45,606 bases of DNA, taken from positions 1 through 45,606 of the forward strand of contig CAMWMK010000021.1 in NCBI GenBank assembly GCA_947175295.1. Direction: 5' to 3'. The translations under genes and the position numbers were made by a program. Below the pieces are notes generated by a model. It was not told the origin of the DNA. It ran no database searches and was given only the letters and a program-made list of their open reading frames with translations. Of the stretch, positions 33,292-43,400 are shown piece after piece. Numbering within the stretch: the stretch's first letter is position 1; every line of letters starts with the position of its first letter. Origin of the DNA: an uncultured Porphyromonadaceae bacterium (GTDB taxonomy: Bacteria > Bacteroidota > Bacteroidia > Bacteroidales > Muribaculaceae).

Positions 33292-34203
33292 TCAGTTGGA
33301 GTTTGCGATCCTCAGCACGTCGTCTACCTGCATTTTGTATTTTGAAGCTATCTGCTCCGGAGTGATGCCGAAGGAAAGCATCGTCTTGAAACTTGCCCTA
33401 CGTTCTTCGGCCCTTCCTTCTGCTTTGCCTACGGCCCTTCCTTCGGCGATGCCCTGCGCCAATCCCTGCGCACGCCCTTCGGCCCGTTCAGTCTCGTAGA
33501 TGGTATAGGCGTTGCGGTATGCCTTCAGCGACTTCCTATAAGCCTCCTTGTCTTTTTCCGAAAGATTGGCATACTGAGTGGCCTGAGCTAACTTTCGGAA
33601 TACGGGATCCTGGATGAATGATTGAGGCATAGCCTCCATGGTCTCGCTGTTTTTGAAAAGCCACAGCCATTTGTCGAGAGTCGTCTTGCAGTCTTCAGGA
33701 TGCTTACGCAGTAAAGGTATCCTCAGGAATGTCATCCGCAGTCGGTTGGAGAAGACTTTACGTGTCTGAAGGTTGTATAGGGTGATGTCTTCCCGGATAT
33801 ACTGCTCATCTCCGTCTTTCCATTCGAAATTCATGAGGAATATACCGTAGACAGGCGTCAGGTCATAGTTCCAATGCTCATTGTTCCCCTGAGCATGAAG
33901 GTCTGACGCGAGATAGTAGAGCGCCCGGTCGTCGTAGTGGGTAAGATAGCGGTTCTGCATCTCCACGATTATCTTTCGTCCGTCCTTAAGGATGCAGTGA
34001 AGGTCGTAGATCAAGGCTCTGTCATTGTCCGCCTCTCCCTTGTAATCCTTATCGAAGAATTCCACATCCGTTATGGGGACAGGTCCCCCTATAAGGGCGT
34101 TGAGGAAAGATATGACGAATTCCTTATCGGCGATTCTGCCGAAGACATATCTGAAGCCGAAATCGGTCAGAAGATTGATATATATAGATGTGTTACCGGT
34201 CAT
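33292..34203 (-). CDS. Rpn-family PD-(D/E)XK nuclease, full length
   Basis: A 303-residue recombination-promoting nuclease, paralogous to the truncated gene at 1-682. The N-terminal nuclease domain has TDFGFRYVFG, aspartate 67 in YDLHC, and glutamate 81 and glutamine 83 in VEMQ. The last 70 residues are a low-complexity repeat (GRAQGLAQGIAEGRAVGKAE), then a helix-turn-helix-like end FGITPEQIASKYKMQVDDVL. In E. coli, rpn genes encode an internal C-terminal antitoxin; an internal ATG (METEA-like region, near 33640) could allow the same here, untested. A TAACTTTG box precedes it and a hairpin follows. Confidence 0.92.
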   Translation of the reverse strand: MTGNTSIYINLLTDFGFRYVFGRIADKEFVISFLNALIGGPVPITDVEFFDKDYKGEADNDRALIYDLHCILKDGRKIIVEMQNRYLTHYDDRALYYLASDLHAQGNNEHWNYDLTPVYGIFLMNFEWKDGDEQYIREDITLYNLQTRKVFSNRLRMTFLRIPLLRKHPEDCKTTLDKWLWLFKNSETMEAMPQSFIQDPVFRKLAQATQYANLSEKDKEAYRKSLKAYRNAYTIYETERAEGRAQGLAQGIAEGRAVGKAEGRAEERRASFKTMLSFGITPEQIASKYKMQVDDVLRIANSN

Positions 34204-34229
34204 ATTTAGCGTGGTCTGTATTCCTATTG

Positions 34230-34237
34230 CAAAGTTA
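34230..34237 (-). promoter_or_regulatory. -7 box (TAACTTTG) of the second Rpn gene
   Basis: The minus strand reads TTAACTTTGCAAT 27 bases before the ATG, like the box before the first Rpn gene. A TTTG lies 22 bases further upstream, slightly beyond the usual spacing. Confidence 0.55.
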
Positions 34238-34295
34238 ATGAAAAAATCGGAAACTCCGGCAAAAGACGGTTATAATTTCTTTCAGTGATTTCCTA

Positions 34296-36218
34296 TCATT
34301 CCGAGAGACGGTGGCGGAAATTGGAGTTGCGGAGCGTTGGCGCGGCGTTTTCCACGGCATAGCGTAGTGCCTCCTCCTCTCCTACGAGGACGCAAAGGCG
34401 TGAGGCACGACTGATGCCCGTGTATAGTAGATTCCGGTAAAGCATCGGTTTGTGTGTCATGGTGACCGGGAACACTATGTTCGGGACTTCGCAACCCTGC
34501 AGTTTATGTACTGTCGTAGCGTATGCGAGTGTGAGCTCGCTGAGCTCAGAACGCCGGTATGTACTTTGGTTGCCGTCGGCATATTCCACTGTCAGTGTCT
34601 GCCGTTCGGGATCTACATCTATGATTCTGCCTGTCTCGCCGTTGTACACACCGCGGTCCTTCGCGTTGGATGTCTGCATCACCGGATCTCCGATCCGGAA
34701 GATTGATTCGCCACGTCGCAAAGCGGGACCCTCCGGATTGAGACATTGTTGAAGGTCAACATTGAGTTGTTTGGCTCCCAACGGCCCGATCTGTTGTGGA
34801 GTCACAACAAAGATGTCTGAAGAGGGGATGCCTTTACCTTGTGGAAGTTCGTCGGCGACAAGGGAGAGGATGCGGTCGTGGATCCTGCGTGTGGTTGATT
34901 CGGGAATGATCATGAAGTCTCCGTCAGGGTGCGATTCCGGCATAGAACCCGAGTTGATGGCTTTTGCGCCTTCCGCAATGCTGCTCCCTGCTTCCTGACG
35001 GAAGTTCTCTTCCAGTCTGGCCACGGGAACCGCAGGCGACTTGATCATGTCGCGCATCACGTCGCCCGCACCTACTGCTGGGAGCTGGTCGGCGTCTCCT
35101 ACAAGAATCACCTGAGTGTCAGGCCTTATGGCGTCAAGAAGATGATTGAAGAGCACCTGCTCCATCATCGACCCTTCGTCGATGATGAGCACATCCGTAT
35201 CCAACTGTTTTTTATGATAACCCTCCCCTTGGCGGTAGCCGAGGAGGCGGTGGATTGTCGAAGCATCTCGCCCGGTCAGGGAAGTCATACGCTTCGCGGC
35301 CCTTCCGGTCGGAGCGCAGAGGGTCACGTGTTTTCCTTCCTTTTCGAGTACATCGATTACGGCGCGTAGCACTGTGGTTTTGCCGGATCCGGGGCCTCCC
35401 GTGAGGACCGATACGGGAGAATTGAGGAGTGTCTCCATAGCCTCTATCTGCATCGTGGTATATTCGATGCCGTTGTCGTCGGTAGTGGGGATGTCGGAGA
35501 CATCGATTTTCTCTGTGCCCCCCTTTTTCGCTATTGCGAGGATTTTTTCGGCCCCTTCCTTTTCGGCATTGTAGAATACGGGAAGGTAAAGTACGCCACG
35601 GCTTCTGACGATACGTCCGTCTTCGATGGTGGCCTCGATCTGGCGCTCTATTTCTTCCTGCGCAATGCCGGTGATGGCCGACGCATACGCAAGGGTTTCC
35701 GGAATGGTGGCGAAGAGATGGCCTTCGTCGGCGTAGTGCTTTACAGCGCCTACTATAGCCGCCTGCAGCCGACGGGGATCGTCGGCTGCGATGCCGAGGG
35801 CTTTGCCGATCTTGTCGGCGGTATGAAAATGTAGTTGCCATACGTCTTCCACCATATGGTAGGGATCTTTGATGATTACGGTCTCGGCATGCTTCCGGTA
35901 TTTGCCCAAGATGCGTTGGATATACATCTCGCTGACTCCGGCTGAGAAGAGGAATGCGAGTAGCGGGAGAGGGTATCTGATGGCCTTCAGGCTCTCGGAT
36001 GCCTTGAGGGCACGGGCTTCTCCGAGCCCCTTTATGCCGCTGCATCCCTCTGGGTTGTTGGCTAAGATATTGAGGGTATCGGTGCCGAATGCTTCTACGA
36101 GTCTGCGTGCGTAGGCCGGACCGATTCCCTCTACGAAGTCAGAAGCGAGCAGCCGCTCTATTCCTTCCTCCGTGATGCCCTCGGATAGTAGGGCTGGTAT
36201 GTCGTGTGTGTCTTTCAT
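34296..36218 (-). CDS. RecD2-like DNA helicase
   Basis: A 640-residue superfamily 1B helicase. An N-terminal helix-hairpin-helix section (FVEGIGPAYARRLVEAFG, GIKGLGEARALKA) is typical of RecD2, the form that works without RecBC. The motor has Walker A GGPGSGKTT (about 274-282), CAPTGRAAKR, Walker B VLIIDEGSM (about 343-351), LVGDADQLP and the C-terminal motif VTMTHK with YTGISRAS. RecD2 unwinds DNA 5'-3' in repair and stress resistance. It stands alone; the divergent gene at 36379 is unrelated. It is likely a core gene, marking the right end of the accessory island. Confidence 0.93.
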   Translation of the reverse strand: MKDTHDIPALLSEGITEEGIERLLASDFVEGIGPAYARRLVEAFGTDTLNILANNPEGCSGIKGLGEARALKASESLKAIRYPLPLLAFLFSAGVSEMYIQRILGKYRKHAETVIIKDPYHMVEDVWQLHFHTADKIGKALGIAADDPRRLQAAIVGAVKHYADEGHLFATIPETLAYASAITGIAQEEIERQIEATIEDGRIVRSRGVLYLPVFYNAEKEGAEKILAIAKKGGTEKIDVSDIPTTDDNGIEYTTMQIEAMETLLNSPVSVLTGGPGSGKTTVLRAVIDVLEKEGKHVTLCAPTGRAAKRMTSLTGRDASTIHRLLGYRQGEGYHKKQLDTDVLIIDEGSMMEQVLFNHLLDAIRPDTQVILVGDADQLPAVGAGDVMRDMIKSPAVPVARLEENFRQEAGSSIAEGAKAINSGSMPESHPDGDFMIIPESTTRRIHDRILSLVADELPQGKGIPSSDIFVVTPQQIGPLGAKQLNVDLQQCLNPEGPALRRGESIFRIGDPVMQTSNAKDRGVYNGETGRIIDVDPERQTLTVEYADGNQSTYRRSELSELTLAYATTVHKLQGCEVPNIVFPVTMTHKPMLYRNLLYTGISRASRLCVLVGEEEALRYAVENAAPTLRNSNFRHRLSE

Positions 36219-36260
36219 GAAGATAAAACGTCTGAGACTCCATTTTTCCCTTAGGAATAG

Positions 36261-36291
36261 TTGGATATGTCGGAATTTATGAGTAGCTTTG
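36261..36291 (+). promoter_or_regulatory. Promoter of the pRiA4b-like gene
   Basis: TTG at 36261-36263, 20 bases, TAGCTTTG at 36284-36291. It resembles the promoter at 25429-25459 over some 40 bases. The leader would be about 85 bases. Confidence 0.68.
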
Positions 36292-36378
36292 CATCCTGTA
36301 AGTAGCTTAATGAAATTGATGCCGGCATAAATGTGGGATAATCTTGAGGCAGCTGCTTGAATCTAAATATGAAATATT

Positions 36379-37311
36379 ATGGCTAAGATAAGAAAGAATC
36401 CGTTTGACGGGTCGCTCGGGAAAGAAACAGACCCGCATATGGATGGAAAAATGGATATGTCGGGATTGCCGGGATTGGATCTGAATGAATTGATGCCCTT
36501 GGTAGCGAAGCTGGGCAATAGGGAGGGGATGATGCTTTTCTCCATGATAGCTGAGCTGGTGGAGGCGGGAGTGACGCCCGAACGATATGCGGCGTTCTAT
36601 AACGCATATCAGAAACTTCGCCCGATGTTTGTGCATGACGCAGCTGATGGAAAGACGGATGCATTCGATGAAGATTCCGACGACATGACCGAATCTGAAT
36701 TTAAAGACAAGACATTGCTTCTGAAGATTCAGATGAAGGGCGTGACTAAGCCTCCCATGTGGCGTGAGGTAGAGGTGCCTGCGGATATGACTTTCCTCAA
36801 TCTGCATCATGTTATACAGCGAGTGATGGGTTTTTACGACGGTCATCTCTGGCAGTTCAACGAGCGGGCCTACGACGAGTGGGTGCAGATAGGCATTCAG
36901 TCAACCGGGAATTTTGATTCGGGGCTGGAATATGTGACCGACGACGCGGCTGTCACTCCCCTCTACGACTATCTTGACGAGGTAGGTGAAAAGCTTGAAT
37001 ACGTATATGATTTCGGCGACGACTGGATCTTTACTGTATCGGTGAAGAAGATACTCGACAGGAAGTGCGAGTATCCCGTATGCACTGCCTTCAAAGGCGA
37101 CCTGAATCCAATCGAGGATACGGGAGGGCCGTGGGCCTATATGACGATGAGATCGGATCCGGCAGACTGGAAGACGCTTAAGAAAAAGGAAAAGGCTGAG
37201 ATTGCGGAGCAAGCGGGATTCGAAAGTGCTGACGATTATTACGCTATGCTGAAAGACAACCTTTTCAATATGGACTCCGTCAACGAAAGCCTTAAGGCTC
37301 TTAATGGTTAA
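36379..37311 (+). CDS. Plasmid pRiA4b ORF-3-like protein
   Basis: A 310-residue protein. The C-terminal two thirds match the pRiA4b ORF-3 family: LLLKIQMKGVTKPPMWREVE, FLNLHHVIQRVMGFYDGHLW, YVYDFGDDWIFTV and GDLNPIEDTGGPWAY, the last with acidic residues. The first about 110 residues are an extension ending in an acidic stretch (DAFDEDSDDMTE); I do not recognise it. The family is widespread with no established biochemistry. Its stop codon lies inside the TTAAGTAG motif, and the exported thioredoxin gene follows after 14 bases on the same strand, so the two are probably transcribed together. Confidence 0.88.
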   Translation: MAKIRKNPFDGSLGKETDPHMDGKMDMSGLPGLDLNELMPLVAKLGNREGMMLFSMIAELVEAGVTPERYAAFYNAYQKLRPMFVHDAADGKTDAFDEDSDDMTESEFKDKTLLLKIQMKGVTKPPMWREVEVPADMTFLNLHHVIQRVMGFYDGHLWQFNERAYDEWVQIGIQSTGNFDSGLEYVTDDAAVTPLYDYLDEVGEKLEYVYDFGDDWIFTVSVKKILDRKCEYPVCTAFKGDLNPIEDTGGPWAYMTMRSDPADWKTLKKKEKAEIAEQAGFESADDYYAMLKDNLFNMDSVNESLKALNG

Positions 37312-37325
37312 GTAGCTGTTCAAAT
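37308..37325. repeat. Dispersed TTAAGTAG-TG-TCAAAT motif, copy 2
   Basis: TTAAGTAGCTGTTCAAAT lies between the stop of the pRiA4b-like gene and the ATG of the thioredoxin gene, touching both. Confidence 0.6.
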
Positions 37326-37829
37326 ATGAAAAAGATGATATTGGGTCTGGCGGTGATGGCGATGGCTTTGGGGGCCTATGGGCAGAAGGCCAAGGTGTAT
37401 GATGAATCCATAGATCCTGATGTCCAGATAGTCGAGGCTGTCGGCAAAGCGAAGAAAGATGGTAAGTTCGTCGTGGCCCAGCTGGGTGGCAACTGGTGTA
37501 AATGGTGTATCCGGTTTGCCCGTTTTGTAGAGGGTGATCCGGAGCTTAGGAAGTATGTCGACGACAACTTCGAGTTTATCCATGTCAACTACAATCCGCG
37601 CGGCGAGGAGGGAAACGCCGACAAGTCGGCTACTGAGAAAGCCTTGCGTCGGCTCGGAAATCCCGTCAGGTTCGGATATCCCGTTCTGGTGGTGCTTGAC
37701 AGCGAAGGAAAAGTGGTGCATACCCAGGATTCCGGATTGCTGGAGTCTGGCGAAGGATACGACCGCGAGAAGGTAATGCGGTTTTTTGAGCTTTGGAGCC
37801 CTGCTGCCGTGGAAGGAGCGAAGAAATAG
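37326..37829 (+). CDS. Exported thioredoxin-fold protein with WCKWC site
   Basis: A 167-residue protein with a signal peptide (KKMILGLAVMAMALGAYG). The thioredoxin-like active site is QLGGNWCKWCIRF near residues 56-68, a CxxC with Lys-Trp between the cysteines. FVVAQLGGN and YPVLVVLDSEGKVVHTQDSG provide the flanking strands and the cis-proline. It probably acts as an extracytoplasmic thiol reductase or chaperone. Such Cys-Lys-Trp-Cys sites occur in DUF255-type and related thioredoxins. It converges on the TlpA-like gene only four bases away, with no terminator in between. Confidence 0.88.
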   Translation: MKKMILGLAVMAMALGAYGQKAKVYDESIDPDVQIVEAVGKAKKDGKFVVAQLGGNWCKWCIRFARFVEGDPELRKYVDDNFEFIHVNYNPRGEEGNADKSATEKALRRLGNPVRFGYPVLVVLDSEGKVVHTQDSGLLESGEGYDREKVMRFFELWSPAAVEGAKK

Positions 37830-37833
37830 GTTG

Positions 37834-39723
37834 TTACTCCGTTTCTACGGGAGAGGCTATCTCGTCCATGATGTCCGATTCCAGCTCGATGCCGTATCCC
37901 TTCATGTCTCTTTTCATGTTGTGGAAGTTGAAATCGGAATCGAGCACTTTCCCGTCGCGTCCGATGAGGACATAACGCGGAATTCCGCTGAAGGCGAAGA
38001 GGTCTCTTAGCATACGGAAGTCTGATTCGGGAATCCTGTAGCAGATCTCGTCTTCAAGATATTTTGTCACGAAATCCCTATACTGGCTTTCCGATTCTGT
38101 ATCGTCAGAAATGAAAATCATCTTGAAGTCGGGATTGCTGCGGTTTTTCTCCCTTGCCACGACGGAATTCTTTATTGCGTAGCGGCATGGACCGCATGAT
38201 AGTCCCCAGAAGTCAATGAGAAGCATCTTTCCCTCATACGGGGCTATAAGGTCTTTGATTACCCTTCCACGTCTGTCATCCGGGATGTCGAACGACTTGC
38301 GCGCATACGCCCTGCGGTAGAAATTCTCGAGAGACTCAAGAATAGCGGGATGCGATATTTCGCCGTCCTCTCTGATTGTTTCCACCACTTCCTTCAGTTG
38401 ATTCTTGTCGGGGTAGTAATCGGGTTTGAGCTGAAATCTCGATCGCAGTGCCTCACTTAGTGCCACCTGCCACAGCAACGGTAGAGAATCGACACCTAAA
38501 TACGATTTTATCGTCTCACTGATGTCGCGGACGTTGCGTGGCGCGTCTCCGAGCAGGACTTTTTTGCCTGACTGTCGGTCGGCTTGCTTCTGACGAAACT
38601 CATTGAGCTGTTCTTTCAGGCCATTCCTTTCCGCAGCTTTGCGGGGAGAGTCCATCCCTTGTGAGAGTTCATTTAGTGTGCATGATTTTCTGCCGCCTTC
38701 GCCGAGCCATTCGTTTATCTCCTCCTCCTCAGGAGTAAGTGCGGCTCCGAGCGATTTCAGATATGGAAAGGCATTGGCTCCGAAATCATACACAAAGTGG
38801 TCTTCATGCCCCAGTAGTTTTAAAAGCGGACTGTGGGCCATCATGTTGGCAACTCCTCCATACTGAAGCGAAGCTAATATCCATTTGTCATAATCTGCGA
38901 GCAATTCCTTCACATGGTCGAAATACTTTAGGTCAAGCGGCTCCTTAAGTGAAGCAGCTGATGTATCGGTACGCTGCAGTCCTTCACGTGTACGGGCATA
39001 TTCAAAGACATCAAAAAGATACTTGCTCTTCACATTTGCCTTTAGCAGGCTTTCCGTGGCTGAATCAAGGGCTTTCCCTTTCACATACTCATCCACGGCC
39101 TGAATCTGACTTTCATAGTCGGCGGTCATCCGGTCGATGGCCTCTGATGGAGTAAGGTCACGGGCCATGGCGTAGACTCCATATGATACCACGCTCGGAT
39201 ACTCCGCCACCTCCATGTTGATTCTGCTGAGATCACCCCCGAAATGGAAGGGATTTTCGGGAGCCGTATCTCCCTTGTTCTTTTTTCTGCAGTATTTTAC
39301 AGCCTCTTCCCACTTGAATGATACTTCAAGCGTCATCTCGGGCGCTAAGAAGACATCGAAGAAACATTTGTCTCCTGAAATCCTGACATATCCTGGAGTC
39401 GTAAGCGGCACCCAGGTGAGGAAGCTTCCGTCGTCGGCGATCTGAACGCTTATCGGATCGCTTGCCCCGATAAGGTTGTTGTTGACATATGCAAGCAGGT
39501 TCTTCAGTCCGGATTTCGGATTATAATCCTCGATCTTGCCCCTAACTTCTGCATAGCCGGGAGTGAAGAAGGTCTTGTCAAGTCCGGGCTTCGTATCGGC
39601 TGTCAGGGCCTTTCCATAAATTATTTCTTTTGTCTGTGCGGTCATGGCAAGCGGGGATGATGCCGCTAAGCTGCAGAGTGAAAGGAATCCTACGGCCGTG
39701 GATATGAGATTGTTTCTGTTCAT
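37834..39723 (-). CDS. TlpA-like thioredoxin protein with large N-terminal region
   Basis: A 629-residue exported protein. The signal peptide is STAVGFLSLCSLAASSPLA. About 470 residues of mixed structure follow, beginning with a beta domain (residues 50-130). The C-terminal thioredoxin domain carries LLIDFWGLSCGPCRYAIKNS with cysteines 510 and 513, and SGIPRYVLIGRDGKVLDSDF with the cis-proline. TlpA/ResA-type domains reduce disulphides in the periplasm. Large fusions like this are common in Bacteroidetes. The gene starts 21 bases after the yjbQ stop on the same strand and is probably in one transcript with it. Confidence 0.88.
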   Translation of the reverse strand: MNRNNLISTAVGFLSLCSLAASSPLAMTAQTKEIIYGKALTADTKPGLDKTFFTPGYAEVRGKIEDYNPKSGLKNLLAYVNNNLIGASDPISVQIADDGSFLTWVPLTTPGYVRISGDKCFFDVFLAPEMTLEVSFKWEEAVKYCRKKNKGDTAPENPFHFGGDLSRINMEVAEYPSVVSYGVYAMARDLTPSEAIDRMTADYESQIQAVDEYVKGKALDSATESLLKANVKSKYLFDVFEYARTREGLQRTDTSAASLKEPLDLKYFDHVKELLADYDKWILASLQYGGVANMMAHSPLLKLLGHEDHFVYDFGANAFPYLKSLGAALTPEEEEINEWLGEGGRKSCTLNELSQGMDSPRKAAERNGLKEQLNEFRQKQADRQSGKKVLLGDAPRNVRDISETIKSYLGVDSLPLLWQVALSEALRSRFQLKPDYYPDKNQLKEVVETIREDGEISHPAILESLENFYRRAYARKSFDIPDDRRGRVIKDLIAPYEGKMLLIDFWGLSCGPCRYAIKNSVVAREKNRSNPDFKMIFISDDTESESQYRDFVTKYLEDEICYRIPESDFRMLRDLFAFSGIPRYVLIGRDGKVLDSDFNFHNMKRDMKGYGIELESDIMDEIASPVETE

Positions 39724-39744
39724 GATGTCTTCTGTTTTTTATGC

Positions 39745-40158
39745 TTATGAGTATAGGGTCACGACAATGGATCGAGCTCCGCCGTAGTCGCGGAATTCAC
39801 AGAAGTAGATGCCTTGCCATGTTCCGAGGTTGAGGCGTCCTCCTGTTACTGGTATGTTGAGAGAGACATCGGTTAAGGTGGATTTCGCGTGGGCCGGCAT
39901 ATCGTCCAGTCCCTCCATGGTGTGGAAGTAGTATGGTTGGCCCTCCGGCACTATGTGGTCGAGGATCTTGTCGAGGTCATGGCGCACGTCAGGATCGGCG
40001 TTCTCGTTGATGGTGAGGCCGCATGAAGTATGCTTCACGAAAATATTGAGCAGTCCCGCTTCAGGTAGTGGAGCGGGAAGATGGCGCAGTATCTCGCCGG
40101 TGATGAGGTGGCAGCCACGGCGCATGGGCTGGAGGCGGAATTCAGTCTGGGTAATCAT
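39745..40158 (-). CDS. yjbQ: YjbQ/UPF0047 family protein
   Basis: A 137-residue YjbQ protein. The signatures are NIFVKHTSCGLTINENADP near residues 40-60 and the C-terminal TGGRLNLGTWQGIYFCEFRD. The family forms trimers with a metal-like histidine site (YFHTMEG, DDMPAHAKST). YjbQ can perform the thiamine-phosphate synthase reaction in vitro, but its true role is unclear. It lies upstream of the TlpA-like gene. A TTAAGTAG motif copy lies 18 bases before the start. Confidence 0.93.
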   Translation of the reverse strand: MITQTEFRLQPMRRGCHLITGEILRHLPAPLPEAGLLNIFVKHTSCGLTINENADPDVRHDLDKILDHIVPEGQPYYFHTMEGLDDMPAHAKSTLTDVSLNIPVTGGRLNLGTWQGIYFCEFRDYGGARSIVVTLYS

Positions 40159-40176
40159 CGGGACAATGATTAATGA

Positions 40177-40195
40177 TTAAGTAGTTGATCAAATT
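40177..40195. repeat. Dispersed TTAAGTAG-TG-TCAAAT motif, copy 3
   Basis: TTAAGTAGTTGATCAAATT, 18 bases before yjbQ and in reverse orientation to it, as for the CstA-family gene. Confidence 0.6.
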
Positions 40196-40225
40196 AAATG
40201 TATAGCGTCACAAAAATGTTTTCGA

Positions 40226-40291
40226 CTGAAATTCAGCGACAAACAATTATGCATTATGCATTGTGAATTATGCATTATCACTTAGTGATTA
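40226..40291. repeat. 65-bp direct repeat, left copy
   Basis: The first 30 bases (40226-40255) are identical to 43604-43633; the rest is AT-rich with several ATGCAT units and ends near CACTTAG-GATTAG, resembling the right copy. It lies in the 333-base gap before the DUF4450 gene, which otherwise holds that gene's promoter and no other feature I can see. Confidence 0.7.
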
Positions 40292-40431
40292 GTAATCAAT
40301 TGAAAAGAGAGTGGGCGAATTTAATAAAATTATCCGAGATTTGCAAGAATATTGGCAACTTTCTGAAGCACGTGCTATACGTTTTTCTGTTGTCCCTCGT
40401 TAAGGCAATCGCCAACGGTCTTTGTTTTTTA

Positions 40432-40463
40432 TTTGGATGATTCGCGGATTATGGTTAAATTTG
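40432..40463 (+). promoter_or_regulatory. Promoter of the DUF4450 gene
   Basis: TTTG at 40432-40435, 20 bases, TAAATTTG at 40456-40463, 28 bases before the ATG. A textbook match. Confidence 0.75.
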
Positions 40464-40491
40464 CAGTTGCAATGACTAACTATGATCAATC

Positions 40492-43400
40492 ATGAAGAAG
40501 ATTTTGGCTTTTGCCGCTTTCGGAGTGCCGTTGCTTATGGCCGGACAGTCATATATAGGACAGTTCAACCATAATGCAGTCGACCGCAGCGGCGACAGAA
40601 CGATGCAATATACTCCTACTTCCGGAGGCTACATTTACCGGAAGAACGGCGACAACCTATATACCCGCGCGCTTTACGGAGGAAACACGGCGTTCCGCCT
40701 CGAGACGAGCGACCGCCCCATATTCGGAGCCTTTCATGGCAAAGACAACCGCAACGTCCACTTCAAGGTGAAGGCGGGAGGCAGGTGGATGCGTCTTGAT
40801 TCTGTGGCTGAATGCCGCACCTATTATCGCGGCGGCGAGCGCCGCTACGAACTCTCCGACCCTGCATGGGGAAAAGGACACATATCCATCATAACCCTCG
40901 CTCCCCGCGACCATGAGGCCGGAATATGGAAGATAGAGGCTGCGGATATGCCCGAGGGGTCGGAAATCGTAGGGATATGCGTGCCTACCGTGAAGATTAA
41001 ACTGAGCCGTAACGGCGATATGGGAGCGGATCCGGCCAATGCCTTCGCTCCCGATGTCGACGCGCAGAAGCAGGAGACGGCCGCCTTGCCGATCGGTGGA
41101 GAGCGGAAGACGGTATATGTGGAATACTCCGACAAGAAGATAGAAGCCGGAGATCAGCGCCGCCTTGCCGCGGAGTTCGCTGAAGCCGACAGGCAGCGGG
41201 CTGAACTCACCGGCATTCTTGAGATAGAGACCCCGGATCCCTACTTCAACGTGTTGGGGCCCGTCATAGCCCATGCAGCCGACGGCACGTGGGACGGCAA
41301 GACCTGGCAGCATGGCGCCATAGGCTGGCGGATGCCACTCAGCGGTTGGCGCGGAGCCTACAGCGGCGACTTCCTGGGCTGGCACGACCGCGCCCGCACG
41401 CATTTCGACGCCTACGCCAAGTCGCAGGTAGACAGTGTTCCCCCCATCTATCCGCATCCCACCCAGGATCCGGAAAAGAACATGGCGAGGGCCGAGAAGA
41501 AATGGGGCACCCAGATGTATAGCAACGGCTACATCTGCCGCAATCCGGAGCGCAATGACCAGATGCACCACTACGACATGAACCTCTGCTACATCGACGA
41601 ACTCCTGTGGCATCTCAAATGGACCGGCGACCTCGACTATGCAAGGAAAATGTGGCCCACGCTTACGGCCCACCTCGCATGGGAGAAGCGCAACTTCGAT
41701 CCGAACGACGACGGACTCTACGACGCTTACTGCTGCATCTGGGCCAGCGATGCCCTCTACTACAACAGCGGAGCCGTAACCCACTCCTCGGCCTACAACT
41801 ACCGGGCCAACAGGATAGCGGCGGAGATAGCCGAACTGATCGGAGAAGACCCGACTCCCTACGCCAAGGAGGCGGAGAAGATACTCGATGCGCTCAATTC
41901 CACGCTCTGGATGGACGATAAGGGAGTATGGGCCGAACACAAGGACTTCATGGGACATCAGAGGCTGCATGACCATCCCGCGCTCTGGACAGTCTACCAT
42001 GCCATCGACAGCGATGTGGCCGACGACTTCATGGCCTATAGCGCGACTCGCTATATCGACAACAACATTCCCCATATCCCGGTGACGGCACCGGGGCTTG
42101 AAGAGGGCTACGCCACCGTGGCTACCACCGACTGGATGCCTTATGCGTGGAGCATCAACAATGTGGCGTTCGCGGAAGTGATGCACACCGCGCTTGCCTA
42201 TTGGCAGGCCGGACGTGCGGAAGAGGCCTCGCGGTTGCTGAAAAGCTCGATGCTCGATGGAATGTTTCTGGGCAACAGCCCCGGCAATATCGGGCAGATA
42301 AGCCATTACGATGCTGCAAGAGGAGAGTGCTACCGTGATTTCGCCGACCCTACAGCAATGATGGCGAGGGCCGTGGTGCAGGGCCTTTTCGGTTTCGCGC
42401 CCGACGCTCTTAACCATACCGTCAGGATACGTCCCGGTTTCCCCTCGGAATGGAACAATGCCTCGATCATGCATCAGGATTTCTCATTCCGCTTCGATAG
42501 GGAGGGCAGGAAGGAGACCTATGCTTTCAATATCGGTCTCGACTCCGTCCGCACGGCAGAGCTTATCCTTCCGGCTTTGACCGATAAGGTGAAATCGCTC
42601 AGGGTCAACGGTAAGAAGCATTCCTGGACCGTGGTGGAGACTTCCATCGGTAGGCCAGCTTTGGCGGTGGACGTTCCATTGAGCGGCGACATGACCGTAG
42701 AGATAGAATGGAAAGGCACCCCCATAGCCGATGCTGAGGCAGCCGCCACAGGCAAAGGGCGTATCGGATTCCGCGAGGTGAAGAGCGGTGATTTCACCTG
42801 GTGGGAGGAGACGGAAAGCTTCACCCATCCCAAACTCGACGCGTCGCTTCTCGGTCTTGACTTGAAGGTGAAGGGCACCGACAGCTATCAGCCGGTCGAC
42901 CTCAGCGGGGTCTACAACTCCAATATCACCGATATCTTCAGCAACCGTTATGAGTCGCCGCGGTCGCCCTATACCACGCTGCAGATACCAGTGCAGGGAA
43001 TAGGCGAGTGGTGCCATCCGGATGACACCGCCCATATCGACGACAGCGGACTGAGGCGTATGGTGGATTCAGACGGAATCCTCACCACCTCCATCGGTAT
43101 TCCTTTCGCCTCCGCGAAGGAAGGATACAACATAGCCTATACATCGCTGTTTGACAACTATCCCGACAAGATATCCGTGCCTCTCAAGGGAAAGGCCGAT
43201 GCCGTGCAGCTGCTTCTTGCCGGAAGCACCAACCATATGCAGAGCCACATTGAGAACGGTAGGATACGGGTGAAGTATGCCGACGGAACTGAGGAGACAC
43301 TGCCTCTTATCGCTCCCAACAACTGGTGTCCGATAGAGCAGGACTATTATATCGATGGCAAGCAGTTCCGCCTCGATACTCCGAAGCCTTACCGCATCAC

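Noticed and set aside
35212-36045. 277-codon frame overlapping the RecD2-like gene on the same strand
   Set aside because: Arg/His/Ser-rich shadow of the helicase frame with no domain.
36307-36846. 179-codon frame antisense to the pRiA4b-like gene
   Set aside because: It crosses that gene's promoter side and coding start and has no recognisable motif.
40657-42474. 605-codon open frame antisense to the DUF4450 gene
   Set aside because: It is a shadow of GC-rich codons in a well-supported secreted protein; its translation is repetitive in composition and shows no known motif.
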